A program made the translations under genes and the position numbers. Below, piece by piece: positions 1-8,933 of a stretch of DNA of 64,000 nucleotides. This DNA is from Acidobacterium capsulatum ATCC 51196 (GTDB lineage Bacteria; Acidobacteriota; Terriglobia; Terriglobales; Acidobacteriaceae): positions 930,001-994,000 of the forward strand of contig NC_012483.1 of the NCBI RefSeq assembly GCF_000022565.1, in the 5' to 3' direction. The notes below the pieces were generated by a model. The model saw only the letters and a list, made by a program, of their open reading frames with translations, was not told the origin of the DNA and ran no database searches. Position 1 is the first letter of the stretch, and the number at the start of each line of letters is the position of its first letter.

Positions 1-156
1 CTTCCGCCATTTGTCATCACGAGCGAAGCACAGCACGCGTAGTCGAGAGATCTGCGGTTTCCGTCTATGCCCGGAAAATCTTGCTTCCACCAACACGATG
101 GCTGGCTTGCTGGCTCGCTGACTTGCTGACCGGCTAACTCGCTGACTTGCTGCCCC
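1..156. repeat. Repeat-rich left edge with octamer array
   Basis: The stretch begins with a degenerate member of the dispersed GTCATC...GCGAAGC family (about 11-60). It then runs into a tandem array of CTGACTTG/CTGGCTCG-like octamers (about 100-153) that ends just before the hpnE stop codon. A very similar octamer array ends the fadD gene near 8.9 kb. I see no gene here. Confidence 0.6.
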
Positions 157-1593
157 TCACGCCGGCGTCAGCTTCATCAGTCCGCCATGCGGCAGGTCTT
201 CCACGCGAATCCTGCGCCGCGCGCCAAAGATCGCAGTCACGGCCTCGGCGGCCTGGTAGCCGCTGCGCACGGCGCCTTCCATGGTTGCGGGCCATCCGGT
301 CGCGGTCCAGTCTCCGGCGAGCACCATGCGCGGCCACGGGCTCTCCGCGCCGGGCCGCACGGCGTCGAGCCCCGGTCGCACCGAATACGTGGCCCGCACT
401 TCTTTCACCACCGCAGCCTTCACCAGCGTGGCCTCGCGCATGGCAGGAAAGAACCGCCCCAGCTCGGCCACGGCCAGATCCACAATCTCCTGCCGCTGCA
501 TGGGCACCAGCGCGCGCGAGGCGCTCACGACCAGCTCGATGTAGTGCTCGCCGCTCGCCCTGTGTTCCGGCTGCAGCGCCGATTTGTTGAAGAGCCACTG
601 CACCGGCGAATCCAGCAGCACCGCATGCTCGAGCGGCGTGATTTCGCGGTCAAACCACAGATGAATGCCCGTGATGGGAGAGTGCTCAAAGGCCGCCAGT
701 TTCGCGCCCAGCGTCTCTTTGCCCGGAGCGTCGGGCATCTGCGGCAGCAGCCTGGCCATGCCCTCAAAGGGCAGCGCCAGCACCACGGCATCGGCGTCAA
801 AGGTCTCGTCCGCGCTCAGCACGCGCCAACGGTTTTCTGTTCCGCTGCAGGCAATGCTCTCCACGCTGGTGCGCAGCCGCACCTCGCCGCCGCGCGCCGT
901 GATGTAGTCGATGGCATGCCCATACAGCTCGCTCAGCGGAATCGACGGAATCCCCATCTCCCCGGCGCGCGCCGACGACAGAAACGACTCGCGAAAAACC
1001 TTCGCCGCGTAATGCACCGAGATGCGCTCGGGGTCTTCATTGAGCGCGCTCACCAGCACCGGCTTCCAGAAGCGTTCAATCGCCCCATGCGTCTGCCCAT
1101 GCCGCGTGAGCCACGCGCCAAAGTTCTCGCCGGAATCCGGCGGCAAGCCCCACACAAACGCCAGCAGCCCGCGCGCAATCGCAATTTTGTCGGCCACGGT
1201 AAAGCACTTCGCCGCCAGAAACGACAGCGAGCTATGCATCGGCGCAGGCAGCCCCGTGGAGCGCAGCACGCTCTCGCGGCCGCCCGGCTCCACAAAGGTG
1301 AACTGGTTGTACCAGCGAATCGCATTGGGCACGCCCAGCCGCGCATACAAATCAATGAGGTTGGTGCAGCGGCCAATCAGCACATGCTGGCAGTTGTCGA
1401 TCACCTCACCGGTGCCCGGATGCTCATACGATGACGCGCGGCCACCCACGTAGGGCCGCCGCTCCAGCAGTTGCACGCGATAACCGGCGTCGGACAGCGC
1501 GCACGCCGCCGAGAGTCCGGCCAGGCCGCCGCCCACCACCACCACGTTCTTCTGCATTGGATTGGTCATCGATTCTGCCATCGCCGCGCTCAC
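157..1593 (-). CDS. hpnE: Hydroxysqualene dehydroxylase HpnE
   Basis: FAD-dependent amine-oxidase-fold enzyme of 478 aa. In the family it reductively removes the hydroxyl of hydroxysqualene to give squalene, the last step of the HpnCDE route. An N-terminal dinucleotide-binding segment (VVVVGGGLAGLSAA, residues ~17-30, then ERRPYVGGRASSY) and a C-terminal FAD segment (LAGDWTATGWPATMEGAV) are visible. The start is a GTG at 1593 preceded by TGAGGA, which overlaps the hpnD stop, so translation is probably coupled. It is the last hopanoid gene in view; squalene-hopene cyclase and HpnH are not in the window and may lie beyond the left edge. The stop codon sits beside an octamer repeat array. Confidence 0.93.
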   Translation of the reverse strand: MSAAMAESMTNPMQKNVVVVGGGLAGLSAACALSDAGYRVQLLERRPYVGGRASSYEHPGTGEVIDNCQHVLIGRCTNLIDLYARLGVPNAIRWYNQFTFVEPGGRESVLRSTGLPAPMHSSLSFLAAKCFTVADKIAIARGLLAFVWGLPPDSGENFGAWLTRHGQTHGAIERFWKPVLVSALNEDPERISVHYAAKVFRESFLSSARAGEMGIPSIPLSELYGHAIDYITARGGEVRLRTSVESIACSGTENRWRVLSADETFDADAVVLALPFEGMARLLPQMPDAPGKETLGAKLAAFEHSPITGIHLWFDREITPLEHAVLLDSPVQWLFNKSALQPEHRASGEHYIELVVSASRALVPMQRQEIVDLAVAELGRFFPAMREATLVKAAVVKEVRATYSVRPGLDAVRPGAESPWPRMVLAGDWTATGWPATMEGAVRSGYQAAEAVTAIFGARRRIRVEDLPHGGLMKLTPA

Positions 1594-1603
1594 TGCGCCA
1601 TCC

Positions 1604-2521
1604 TCACCGGCCCGCTCCGCGCAGGCGGTTCCACAGCACGCCTGCCAGCCCGCGCGACAGAATCACCAGCTTCAGCGGAGTGCTTACGCTGATTCTTTCA
1701 GAGAAGACGTCATACTGCCGCGCCTCAATCTGCTCAAGCAGGCGATGATAAATCCCGATCAACACGCCCAGCGCCGGTCTTGCATCGGGCGAAATCAGCG
1801 GCAGCAGCGCATAGCCCGAGCGGTAATACTGCTGCGCGCGCGCGGCTTCTTTCTGGAGCAGAGCGCGCTGCCCGGCCGTGAGCTGCCGCCCGTCTTTGAG
1901 CGCGGCCAGTTCCTCCGCTGTGACGCCCGCCGCAGCCATGTCTTCCTGCGGCAGATAGATGCGCCCGCGCTCCACATCCTCACGCACGTCGCGCAGAATG
2001 TTGGTCAACTGAAAGGCGATGCCCGTCTCCTCGGCCAGCTTTTCGGCGCGCGGGTCGGTGTAGCCAAAGATGCGAATGCAGACCAGCCCCACCACCGAAG
2101 CTACGTAGTAGCAGTAGCGGTAGAGGTCCTCAAAGGTGGCGTAGGTATCAAATGCTGCCGCGCCTTCTTCGCGATAGAGGTCCATCGCCGTGCCCTGCAC
2201 CAGTTGGTCCAGCAGTTCGGTCGTGATGCCGAAACGCTGCTGCGCGTCGGTCAACGCAAGGAACACGGGGTCTTCGCCCGGCGCTCCGGCGGCGGCGCTG
2301 TGCCAGGCATCGAGCCACGCCTGCATCTTTTCGCGGCGCGCGGCCAGCGGCAGGCTCTCATCGTCTGAGAGGTCATCGGCGTGCCGCATGAAGGCATACA
2401 CCGCGCAAATGGCATTGCGCTTGGCCTCGGGCAACGCCACAAAGGAGTAGTAAAAGTTCTTGGCCTCACGGCGGGCGATCTCTCGACAGATCCGGTAAGC
2501 CTCGCTCACCCGTGGCGTCAC
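1604..2521 (-). CDS. hpnD: Presqualene diphosphate synthase HpnD
   Basis: Squalene/phytoene synthase-fold protein of 305 aa. The family condenses two farnesyl diphosphates to presqualene diphosphate. Both Asp-rich Mg-binding motifs are present: HADDLSDDE near residue 47-55 and DVREDVERGRIYLPQED near residue 178-194. The GTG start at 2521 overlaps the TGA of hpnC by 4 nt (GTGA), showing tight coupling. The neighbouring hpnC paralogue shares the fold; assignment as HpnD rather than HpnC rests on gene order (C-D-E) and on the longer second motif. Confidence 0.92.
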   Translation of the reverse strand: MTPRVSEAYRICREIARREAKNFYYSFVALPEAKRNAICAVYAFMRHADDLSDDESLPLAARREKMQAWLDAWHSAAAGAPGEDPVFLALTDAQQRFGITTELLDQLVQGTAMDLYREEGAAAFDTYATFEDLYRYCYYVASVVGLVCIRIFGYTDPRAEKLAEETGIAFQLTNILRDVREDVERGRIYLPQEDMAAAGVTAEELAALKDGRQLTAGQRALLQKEAARAQQYYRSGYALLPLISPDARPALGVLIGIYHRLLEQIEARQYDVFSERISVSTPLKLVILSRGLAGVLWNRLRGAGR

Positions 2522-3483
2522 GCAGACCGTCCCAGCAGCTTGGCGCTCAGCGCGCTCAGCAGCAGCAGCAGCTTGCGCGACCTGGGAATCGACGGCCGCG
2601 CCCGCAGCACGTCATAGCCCTGCGCCTCAATGGCGCGCAATATCTCAAGCCCGCCGCGCGTGAACAAATCCAGATCCAGCGCCAGCTCCGCATCCACCAT
2701 ACCGGTCAGCGGCTCACCCTTGCCAAACAGCTTGTGCGCGTAGCCGACCTCATAGCGCAGCAGTTCGCGAAACTCCGGCGTCGCCTCACCGGCGGCAATC
2801 ATCGCCTCGGTGACGCCATAGCGCTCCATGTCGTCCTGCGGCAGATAGATGCGGCCCTTCTTGTAGTCCACGGCCACGTCCTGCCAGAAGTTTGCCAACT
2901 GCAGCGCCGTGCAGGTGTAGTCAGAGAGCGCAAAGCGTTCTTCATCGCGATACCCGCAGGTGTAGAGCACCAGCCGTCCGACAGGGTTTGCCGAGTAGCG
3001 GCAGTAGCCATGAATCTCTTCCATCGTGCGAAAGCGCGTCACCGTCTGGTCTTGCCGAAAGGCGACCAGCAGATCGGCAAACGGCTCTTTGGGAATCTCG
3101 CACGCGCGCACCGTCTCGGCCAGCGCTACAAACACCGGGTGCCGCGCCTCGCCGCGATAGCAGGCGTCCAGTTGCTCGCCCCACAAATCCAGCAGAGCCA
3201 GCGACTGCTCCGCGTTGCCTACCTCATCGCCCAGATCGTCAGAGATGCGGCAGTAGGCGTAAATGCTGTGAAAGTGTGGCCGCAGACGCTTCGGCAAAAA
3301 CCATGAAGCGACGTGAAAGTTCTCGTAGTGCGACTCGGTCAGGCGGCGGCAATAGGCGCGCGCCTCGGCGAGCGTCGGCGTCTCGGCGGGCATGCGATAC
3401 TCGGGCGGCAGCGCCGCCCATCCCCGCTCCATCAGCTCGGCTCGCGTTGTCTCCATCGTGTCCACAGGCATAGTCTCCGGCAT
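2518..3483 (-). CDS. hpnC: Hydroxysqualene synthase HpnC
   Basis: Squalene synthase-like protein of 321 aa; HpnC converts presqualene diphosphate to hydroxysqualene. It has the first Asp-rich motif as ISDDLGDEV and the second as DVAVDYKKGRIYLPQDDM. The start is taken as the ATG at 3483, 21 nt after the stop of the dehydrogenase upstream. In-frame ATGs 12 and 27 nt further in are possible, and the Shine-Dalgarno of the first is weak. It is part of the hopanoid operon, and its stop overlaps the hpnD start. Confidence 0.92.
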   Translation of the reverse strand: MPETMPVDTMETTRAELMERGWAALPPEYRMPAETPTLAEARAYCRRLTESHYENFHVASWFLPKRLRPHFHSIYAYCRISDDLGDEVGNAEQSLALLDLWGEQLDACYRGEARHPVFVALAETVRACEIPKEPFADLLVAFRQDQTVTRFRTMEEIHGYCRYSANPVGRLVLYTCGYRDEERFALSDYTCTALQLANFWQDVAVDYKKGRIYLPQDDMERYGVTEAMIAAGEATPEFRELLRYEVGYAHKLFGKGEPLTGMVDAELALDLDLFTRGGLEILRAIEAQGYDVLRARPSIPRSRKLLLLLSALSAKLLGRSA

Positions 3484-3504
3484 GTTGGGGGGCCAGTCCG
3501 GCTC

Positions 3505-4578
3505 CTACGGCAATATCGCCGTCTTGATTTCCTGCGTGCGCGACATCAGGCGGCGAAACACATCATTCAAGTCCTCCAGCCGCGCGCGGCCCGTGATGTA
3601 CTCCGCGCTCTGGAACTTGCCCTCGGTCACCAGCGCAAAGGCCTTGCGCGCCGCATCGGGTGTGTGATGAAAGCTCGCCTTGAGCGTGATGTCGTTGTAG
3701 TGCAGCCGGTTGGTGTCAAGCGCCACGCGCGTGCCCGCCGCCGGACCACCAAAGAAATTCACCAGTCCGCCCGCGCGCACCATGTCCACGGCCCACTCCC
3801 AGGTGTCGGGAACGGCCACGGCCTCAATCGCAATGTCCACGCCGCGCGCGTCTGGCGTCAGCGCACGCACCGCCGCTACCGGATCGCTGGTCTTCGTGGT
3901 CTGCACCACCTCGGCCGCGCCAAACAGCCGCGCCAGCCGCACCTGCTCATCGTGCTTGACCACGGCAATCACGCGATACCCGGCAATTTGCGCGACGTTC
4001 ATAAACATCAGGCCGATCGGCCCCGCGCCAATCACCGCCACCGTGTCGCCCGGCCGGGTCTCGAGCGCCGACTCGCACTCATCGAGGCCGCGCACCACGC
4101 AGGCCAGCGGCTCGGTCAGCGCCGCATGCTCATAGGCCACGCCGTCGGGAATCCGCAGCGTGTTCTTCTCCACAATGCGCGCCGGCACGCGAATGTACTC
4201 GGCATAAGCGCCGTTGTTGAAGAGCAGATCGTCGCATAGGTTCGGCTGGTTGCGCTCGCAGTGAAAACACACGCCGCAGGGCGCAGAGTTCAGCGCCACC
4301 ACGCGGTCACCCTCGCTGAAGCGGCGCACGCCATCGCCCACCGCCGTCACCACGCCCGCGAACTCATGCCCAAACAGCGCAGGAGGCGTGAGCATCTTGG
4401 CATGGTAGCCGCGCTTGTACACCTTCAGATCGGTGCCGCAGGTCAGCGCCGCCTTGATCTCCACCACAATTTCGCCCGGGCCCGGCTCCGGCACGGCGAC
4501 GTGCTCAATGCGCACATCCTGCTGCCCATAGAGCACCGCCGCGGTCATCACCCGCGTCGCATTCTGTACTGTGCTCAT
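3505..4578 (-). CDS. Zinc-dependent medium-chain alcohol dehydrogenase (first of pair)
   Basis: MDR-family dehydrogenase of 357 aa, similar in layout to sorbitol and threonine dehydrogenases. Catalytic-zinc residues are visible in TCGTDLK (~Cys47) and FGHEFAG. The structural-zinc lobe is C-x2-C-x2-C-x7-C (CGVCFHCERNQPNLC). The Rossmann motif is VIGAGPIGLM. The ATG overlaps the stop of the second dehydrogenase by 4 nt. The substrate is unknown. Position inside the hopanoid operon, between hpnG and hpnC, suggests a role in hopanoid side-chain chemistry, but this is inference. Confidence 0.85.
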   Translation of the reverse strand: MSTVQNATRVMTAAVLYGQQDVRIEHVAVPEPGPGEIVVEIKAALTCGTDLKVYKRGYHAKMLTPPALFGHEFAGVVTAVGDGVRRFSEGDRVVALNSAPCGVCFHCERNQPNLCDDLLFNNGAYAEYIRVPARIVEKNTLRIPDGVAYEHAALTEPLACVVRGLDECESALETRPGDTVAVIGAGPIGLMFMNVAQIAGYRVIAVVKHDEQVRLARLFGAAEVVQTTKTSDPVAAVRALTPDARGVDIAIEAVAVPDTWEWAVDMVRAGGLVNFFGGPAAGTRVALDTNRLHYNDITLKASFHHTPDAARKAFALVTEGKFQSAEYITGRARLEDLNDVFRRLMSRTQEIKTAILP

Positions 4579-5696
4579 GCCTGCTCGCCCGGTTGAATGA
4601 AAATCTTCATTGACCCCGCGCTAGGATGCGAAGCCACCTCGATTGCCTCCACCGCCTGCTCCAGCCCGAAGCGATGCGAAATCAGTTGCGTCAAATCAAA
4701 CCCGTTGCGGTAGCCGTCAAAGACCACCTGCGCGCCCTCGTCCTGAATCTCCACCGAGGCGCTGTACGAGCCCACCAGCGACTTCTCATCCATGCACACC
4801 GCCGCCGGATCGATCACCGCATCTCCATGCTGCGTCTGCGCAAAGAGCAGCACCCGCCCGCCGGGCCGCGCCGCATCCATCGCCGTCTTGATGAGCGCAT
4901 TGCCGCCCACCGCCAGAATCACGGCATCCGCGCCGCGCCCGTCGCTGGCCGCATGCGCTGCCGCCACCACATCCTGCTTGCCCGCATCAATCGGATGCTT
5001 GAGGCCAAACTTTGCCGCCGTCGCATGCCGCTCGGCATAGAGATCAGAGGTCAGCACCTTCGCGCCCGAGCGCGCCGCCAGCGCCGCCAGAATAATCCCG
5101 ATTGGCCCCTGCCCTATCACCAGCACGGTTTCATCCGCCGCCAGGTCAAGATTCTTGATGGCCTTCAGGCAGGTATTCACCGGCTCCACAAATGCGGCCT
5201 GCTCAAACGGCACGCCGTCGGGAATCTTCACCAGGCCGCGCTTCACAATCCAGTCCATCACGCGCACATACTCGGCAAAGCCGCCGCCCGAAGGCTCAAA
5301 GCCCGCCGTGCAACCCACCTTTTTATAGACCGGGCACTGCGCAAAGGTCCTTTTGCGGCAGTAGTAGCACTCCCCGCAAGGAATGTGATGAAAGACCATC
5401 ACGCGGTCGCCCACGGCAAAGCCTTCGACACCCTCGCCCACGGCCACAATTGTGCCGCTGGTCTCATGCCCAAAAATGCGCGGCGCGGAGTGCGAGCCCG
5501 TATGAATCTTCTTGAGATCAGTGCCGCAGATGCCGCACGAGTGTACCCGGATCAGCACCTCCCCGGCCGCAACCTGCGGCACAGGAACACTTTCCACGCG
5601 CACGTCATTTACTCCGCGATAGACCGCGGCGCGCATGGTCGCGGAGATCGGCGCAGCCCCACCTGCGACATCCTGCCTGGGGAGAGTCGTAGCCAT
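4575..5696 (-). CDS. Zinc-dependent medium-chain alcohol dehydrogenase (second of pair)
   Basis: MDR-family protein of 373 aa with CGICGTDLKK, FGHETSG, structural-zinc lobe CGECYYCRKRTFAQC and Rossmann motif VIGQGPIGII. I chose the ATG at 5696 (MATTLPRQ...) because residues further upstream in the open frame are low-complexity Gly/Ala-rich and overlap hpnG and a repeat. The next Met at 5636 is an alternative that begins exactly at the conserved core. It is translationally coupled to the next dehydrogenase (ATGA). The pair may form a heteromer or act in sequence; the substrate is unknown. Confidence 0.83.
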   Translation of the reverse strand: MATTLPRQDVAGGAAPISATMRAAVYRGVNDVRVESVPVPQVAAGEVLIRVHSCGICGTDLKKIHTGSHSAPRIFGHETSGTIVAVGEGVEGFAVGDRVMVFHHIPCGECYYCRKRTFAQCPVYKKVGCTAGFEPSGGGFAEYVRVMDWIVKRGLVKIPDGVPFEQAAFVEPVNTCLKAIKNLDLAADETVLVIGQGPIGIILAALAARSGAKVLTSDLYAERHATAAKFGLKHPIDAGKQDVVAAAHAASDGRGADAVILAVGGNALIKTAMDAARPGGRVLLFAQTQHGDAVIDPAAVCMDEKSLVGSYSASVEIQDEGAQVVFDGYRNGFDLTQLISHRFGLEQAVEAIEVASHPSAGSMKIFIQPGEQA

Positions 5697-5754
5697 ATTC
5701 CTGTATAGGTTACCGCGATCTGCCGCGTTCTGCTCGGAGGGGGTGGCATGCGGC

Positions 5755-5821
5755 GTCAGTAGTGGCCAGTTGTGAGGGATGAAGCGGCCACTGGGGGCTA
5801 ATAACTGGGGACTAGCAACTA
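5755..5821. repeat. Short CAGTNNN/ACTGNNN repeat inside the hopanoid operon
   Basis: A miniature of the composite repeat: CAGTAGTGGCCAGTTGT on the left and ACTGGGG-type units on the right. It sits between hpnG and the dehydrogenase pair, and the hpnG stop codon lies inside its last unit. It could influence mRNA folding at the only long gap (122 nt) in this part of the operon. Confidence 0.6.
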
Positions 5822-6526
5822 GCGCGCAAGCGCTCCCACCATCTCCCGCACCCGCACGGCCAGATTCTCCGCCGCCTGACTGCTGTGCGCGCCCATCCGC
5901 GCCAGATTCCGCCAGTAGCCGGGCCGCACCGCCACATGCGCCAGAAAGGCCGGCATCCGCAACTGGCCCTGCTTTGAGATGAACCGGCTGAAGTCCGGCA
6001 GACGGTCCGTCGCGCCGTCCGAGATGCCCTTGCAGCACCGGAACTTGACGCCGCGCTCCCGCGCCAGCCGCGCCACCGTCGCAGCCTCCATGTCTACCAT
6101 CACGGCCTGCCAACGCGCGGCAAGCTGACGCTTCTCTTCCACGCCCGCCACATGATCGAGCGTCACCAGCCGGATGCCGTTGGCCTGCTCCATTCCATGC
6201 GGCTCCGCCTCAAACCGCTCGCCCGTCTGCGCGTCGATCACCTCGGCGGCGGCCCAGGCATCCGGCGGCTTCGCGCCGCAGCTCAGTGACCCGGCCCAGC
6301 CCACGGAAAAAAGCATCTCGATCGGCGCCTCCGGATCAGCCGCCGCAAACACCTTGCGGCAGGCGCGCCGCGCGGCCTCATGGCCCATGCCGTCCGCCGC
6401 GGCCACACAGGCCCGCCCGTGGATCATGCCCGTCCACACACTCGGCTCGATCTTCTTCCAGCCGGCCACCAGCGGCTTCAGCTCCGCCGGCAGCGCCGCG
6501 ATGATGCCTATGCTCCCCACGCTCAT
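5819..6526 (-). CDS. hpnG: Hopanoid-associated nucleoside phosphorylase HpnG
   Basis: Nucleoside-phosphorylase-fold protein of 235 aa. HpnG releases adenine from adenosylhopane during C35 hopanoid side-chain synthesis. The N-terminal IGIIAALPAELKPL and internal FSVGWAGSLS are the usual phosphorylase segments, and VDMEAATVARLA is the conserved Met-Glu substrate-binding strand. Asp in GISDGATD is the expected base-binding acid. The ATG at 6526 follows GGAG by 6 nt. It lies 24 nt after hpnA. The 3' end runs into a short repeat. Confidence 0.88.
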   Translation of the reverse strand: MSVGSIGIIAALPAELKPLVAGWKKIEPSVWTGMIHGRACVAAADGMGHEAARRACRKVFAAADPEAPIEMLFSVGWAGSLSCGAKPPDAWAAAEVIDAQTGERFEAEPHGMEQANGIRLVTLDHVAGVEEKRQLAARWQAVMVDMEAATVARLARERGVKFRCCKGISDGATDRLPDFSRFISKQGQLRMPAFLAHVAVRPGYWRNLARMGAHSSQAAENLAVRVREMVGALAR

Positions 6527-6550
6527 GGAGTTCTCCGGCTCCCCATCCGC

Positions 6551-7552
6551 TTACGCCAGCGGCGCATACCCATGCGCCCGGAACCACGCAATCGCCTCGC
6601 GCAGCGCCTCATACACCGGCACCACCCGAAAGCCCAGCTCCCGCTGCGCCTTGGCCGAGGAGGCAAACATCTTCTTCCGCCCCATCCGTACCGACTCGAC
6701 CGTCGCGCGCGGCTCCCGGCCCAGCAGCTTGCCCTGAATGGTCTCGTCAAAGAACGCAAAGGCCATCGCCACGCCGTGCGAAACCTTCATCGTTGGAGAC
6801 GGCAGCCCGGTGATGGCCGACATCTTGTCCAGAATCTGCTTGAGCGTCAGGTTTTCGCCGCCCAGGATGTACCGCTCGCCCGGCCTGCCCACTGCCGGAT
6901 CAAGCGCCGCCACATGCGTCCGCGCCACTTCCTTGACGTCCACCAGGTTCAGCCCCGTGTCCATGTAGGCCGGGAATTTCCGGTTCAGAAAATCCACCAC
7001 AATGCGCCCTGTGGGCGTCGGCTTGATGTCGCCCGGGCCAATCGGCGTCGTGGGATTCAGCACGATCACCGCCTGCCCCGCCGCGGCCGCCTCCAGCGCA
7101 ACCTGCTCGGCCAGAAACTTCGACCGCTTGTAGTGCCCCACCATGTCGTCCACGCTCACCGGCGTGGCCTCGTCCACAATGGTGCCATCTTCGCGAAAGG
7201 CCATCGTGGCCACGCTCGACGTATAGACGCAGCGCCCCACACCCTCTTCGCGCGCCATCTGCAACAGCGCGCGCGTGCCCTCCACATTGGCCGCATACAT
7301 CTGTTTGGGGTCGCGTACCCACAGCCGGTAATCCGCCGCCACATGCAGCAGCGCCTCGCAGCCGCGCACCGCCGTCCGCAGTGACTCCGGCTCCATGAGG
7401 TCGCCGGTCACCGTTTCGGCATTCAGCCCTTCCAGATTGGCCAGGTTGCTCGTCTTGCGCACCAGCAGGCGCAGGCTGGCTCCCTGCGCCGCCAGTTCTT
7501 TTGCCACATGGCTGCCGACGAAGCCCGTCGCGCCGGTCACCAGCACCTTCAC
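6551..7552 (-). CDS. hpnA: Hopanoid-associated sugar epimerase HpnA
   Basis: NAD(P)-binding extended SDR protein, 333 aa from the start chosen here. The first residues are the glycine-rich VTGATGFVGSH. I use the GTG at 7552 because it forms a GTGA overlap with the hemQ stop and places the Rossmann strand at residue 2-14. A longer frame starting at 7579 would add nine Arg-rich residues and overlap hemQ by 31 nt. The family is regularly found in hopanoid clusters; its exact reaction is not settled. Confidence 0.88.
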   Translation of the reverse strand: MKVLVTGATGFVGSHVAKELAAQGASLRLLVRKTSNLANLEGLNAETVTGDLMEPESLRTAVRGCEALLHVAADYRLWVRDPKQMYAANVEGTRALLQMAREEGVGRCVYTSSVATMAFREDGTIVDEATPVSVDDMVGHYKRSKFLAEQVALEAAAAGQAVIVLNPTTPIGPGDIKPTPTGRIVVDFLNRKFPAYMDTGLNLVDVKEVARTHVAALDPAVGRPGERYILGGENLTLKQILDKMSAITGLPSPTMKVSHGVAMAFAFFDETIQGKLLGREPRATVESVRMGRKKMFASSAKAQRELGFRVVPVYEALREAIAWFRAHGYAPLA

Positions 7553-8424
7553 CGCGTGCCGCCCTCGAGCGCGAGCCACTGCCCCAGCTCCTGCGAAGGC
7601 AGCCGCACGCTGATGTAAAACGGGCCAAACTCCGCATACAGCGCGCTGGCCTCGTCAAAGCGCATCTCGTAGATCAGCTTTTTGAAGACCTTGGGATCAT
7701 CGGCAAACAGATCGACTCCCCACTCCCAGTCATCAAAGCCGATCGAGCCGCTGATGATCTGCCGGACGGAGTCCGCATAGCGGCGGCCAATCATGCCGTG
7801 GTCATGCATCATGCGCTGGCGCTCGGCCATCGACTGCGTGTACCAGTTCACTTCCTCGCCGCGCCGCCGGTCCATGGGATAAAAGCACAGGTACTTGCCC
7901 TCGGGGATGCGCGGAAACAGCCGCACGCCCATCGCCTCGGCCTGCCGCGCCACCACCTCGGCCACGCGCTGGTTCCACACCTCGGTGTGCGGCTCAATGC
8001 CCTCCATCGCGAGTTGCGCATAGGTCTTCGCCGAGGACTCATACAGCCCCAGCTCCACCACCGACACATACGACTCGCTCGGCTCCAGGTAATCGCTCAG
8101 CTCCAGCTTTGCGAGATCGCGCTCCAGCCGGGCCAGCTCTTCCATGCTGTCGCGAAAATGCACAAACAGCAGATCGCCCTTGTGCCCAAGCTGCGCAAAC
8201 ACGGCACTCTGGTTCGGATGACCCTCCGCCGCGCCAGCCTCCAGCGGCCCAAGAAACGCCTGCGCTTCGGCAACCATCCGCTGCCGGTCGCCCGCCTCCA
8301 GCGCCCGCCACGCCGGCCAGTCAAAGCGAAACATCTGATGCAGCACACACGAACCATCCAGCGTCAGCGGAGCCGGATGCAGGTCGGCAGACATCTCCCG
8401 ATCAGAAACCATCATTCGAGTCAT
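7549..8424 (-). CDS. hemQ: Coproheme decarboxylase HemQ (chlorite dismutase family)
   Basis: About 291 aa. HemQ converts coproheme III to haem b in the coproporphyrin-dependent pathway. The diagnostic run CFYPMDRRR contains the catalytic Tyr (about residue 182), and MHDHGMIGR the proximal His region (~207-209). IISGSIGFDDWEWGV closely follows the HemQ consensus. The start is chosen at the ATG at 8424, which has AGGGAGA about 11 nt upstream; an ATG at 8445 is also open. It heads the hopanoid operon and its stop overlaps the hpnA start. Why a haem enzyme is coupled to hopanoid genes is not evident from sequence. Confidence 0.9.
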   Translation of the reverse strand: MTRMMVSDREMSADLHPAPLTLDGSCVLHQMFRFDWPAWRALEAGDRQRMVAEAQAFLGPLEAGAAEGHPNQSAVFAQLGHKGDLLFVHFRDSMEELARLERDLAKLELSDYLEPSESYVSVVELGLYESSAKTYAQLAMEGIEPHTEVWNQRVAEVVARQAEAMGVRLFPRIPEGKYLCFYPMDRRRGEEVNWYTQSMAERQRMMHDHGMIGRRYADSVRQIISGSIGFDDWEWGVDLFADDPKVFKKLIYEMRFDEASALYAEFGPFYISVRLPSQELGQWLALEGGTR

Positions 8425-8470
8425 AGGTGAACGATCTCCCTGCATCAGTCTATCGGCAACCGGGGCAGCG

Positions 8471-8835
8471 GTCAGTAGTCAGGGCTGAAGCGGTCAGCAG
8501 CCAGGGCAAAAGCGGCCAGGGGTGAGGCGGCCAGTAGCCAGCGGCCAGTCCTCAGTGACCAGTCCCCAGTTGTCAGTCCACAGTTGTCAGTCTTCAGTTG
8601 TCAGTCTTCAGTGGCCAGCGCTCTTCCGTTTCCCGCGTCGTCCTTCACAGGCGTCATTCTGAGCCGCAACGCGACGAAGAATCCCGGCGATGCATCGAGC
8701 ACGGATGCAGTCCGGAGTTTCTCCCATGATCTCGATCGGGCAGGGTGAGAGAAACAACAACCGGCATCTCGCCGGGACCACCAGCAGCCGCGAACTAGAT
8801 ACTGGAGACTGACCACTGGGAACTGACCGCTGGCC
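8471..8835. repeat. Composite inverted repeat element, copy 1
   Basis: Left arm (8471-8619) is a tandem of heptamers CAGTNNN (CAGTTGT, CAGTCCA, CAGTCTT...). The core (about 8650-8790) starts GCGTCATTCTGAGCCGC, continues GAAGAATCCCGGC, and contains GTTTCTCCC...GAGAGAAAC as an internal inverted pair. The right arm (about 8798-8835) is the same heptamer in reverse complement (ACTGNNN). It fills the gap between hemQ and fadD. No reading frame in it looks coding. Confidence 0.75.
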
Positions 8836-8880
8836 GCTTCACCCCTGACCGCTCTTTGCCTGGCCGCTTTATCCCCATCG

Positions 8881-8933
8881 GCTGACCCGCTGACTCGCTG
8901 ACTCGCTGACTCGCTAACTCGCTAACTCGCTGG
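8881..8933. repeat. CTGACTCG octamer tandem array
   Basis: About six copies of an octamer (CTGACTCG, drifting to CTAACTCG). The fadD stop codon (8922-8924) lies inside the array, so the last two or three residues of FadD are repeat-encoded. The array is related to the one next to the hpnE stop at the left edge. Confidence 0.8.

Noticed and set aside
5697-6113. N-terminal extension of the second dehydrogenase
   Set aside because: Gly/Ala-rich shadow of hpnG plus repeat; the dehydrogenase fold starts after 5696.
8881-8933. CRISPR-like array
   Set aside because: Octamer tandem with no spacers and no cas genes; simple-sequence repeat.
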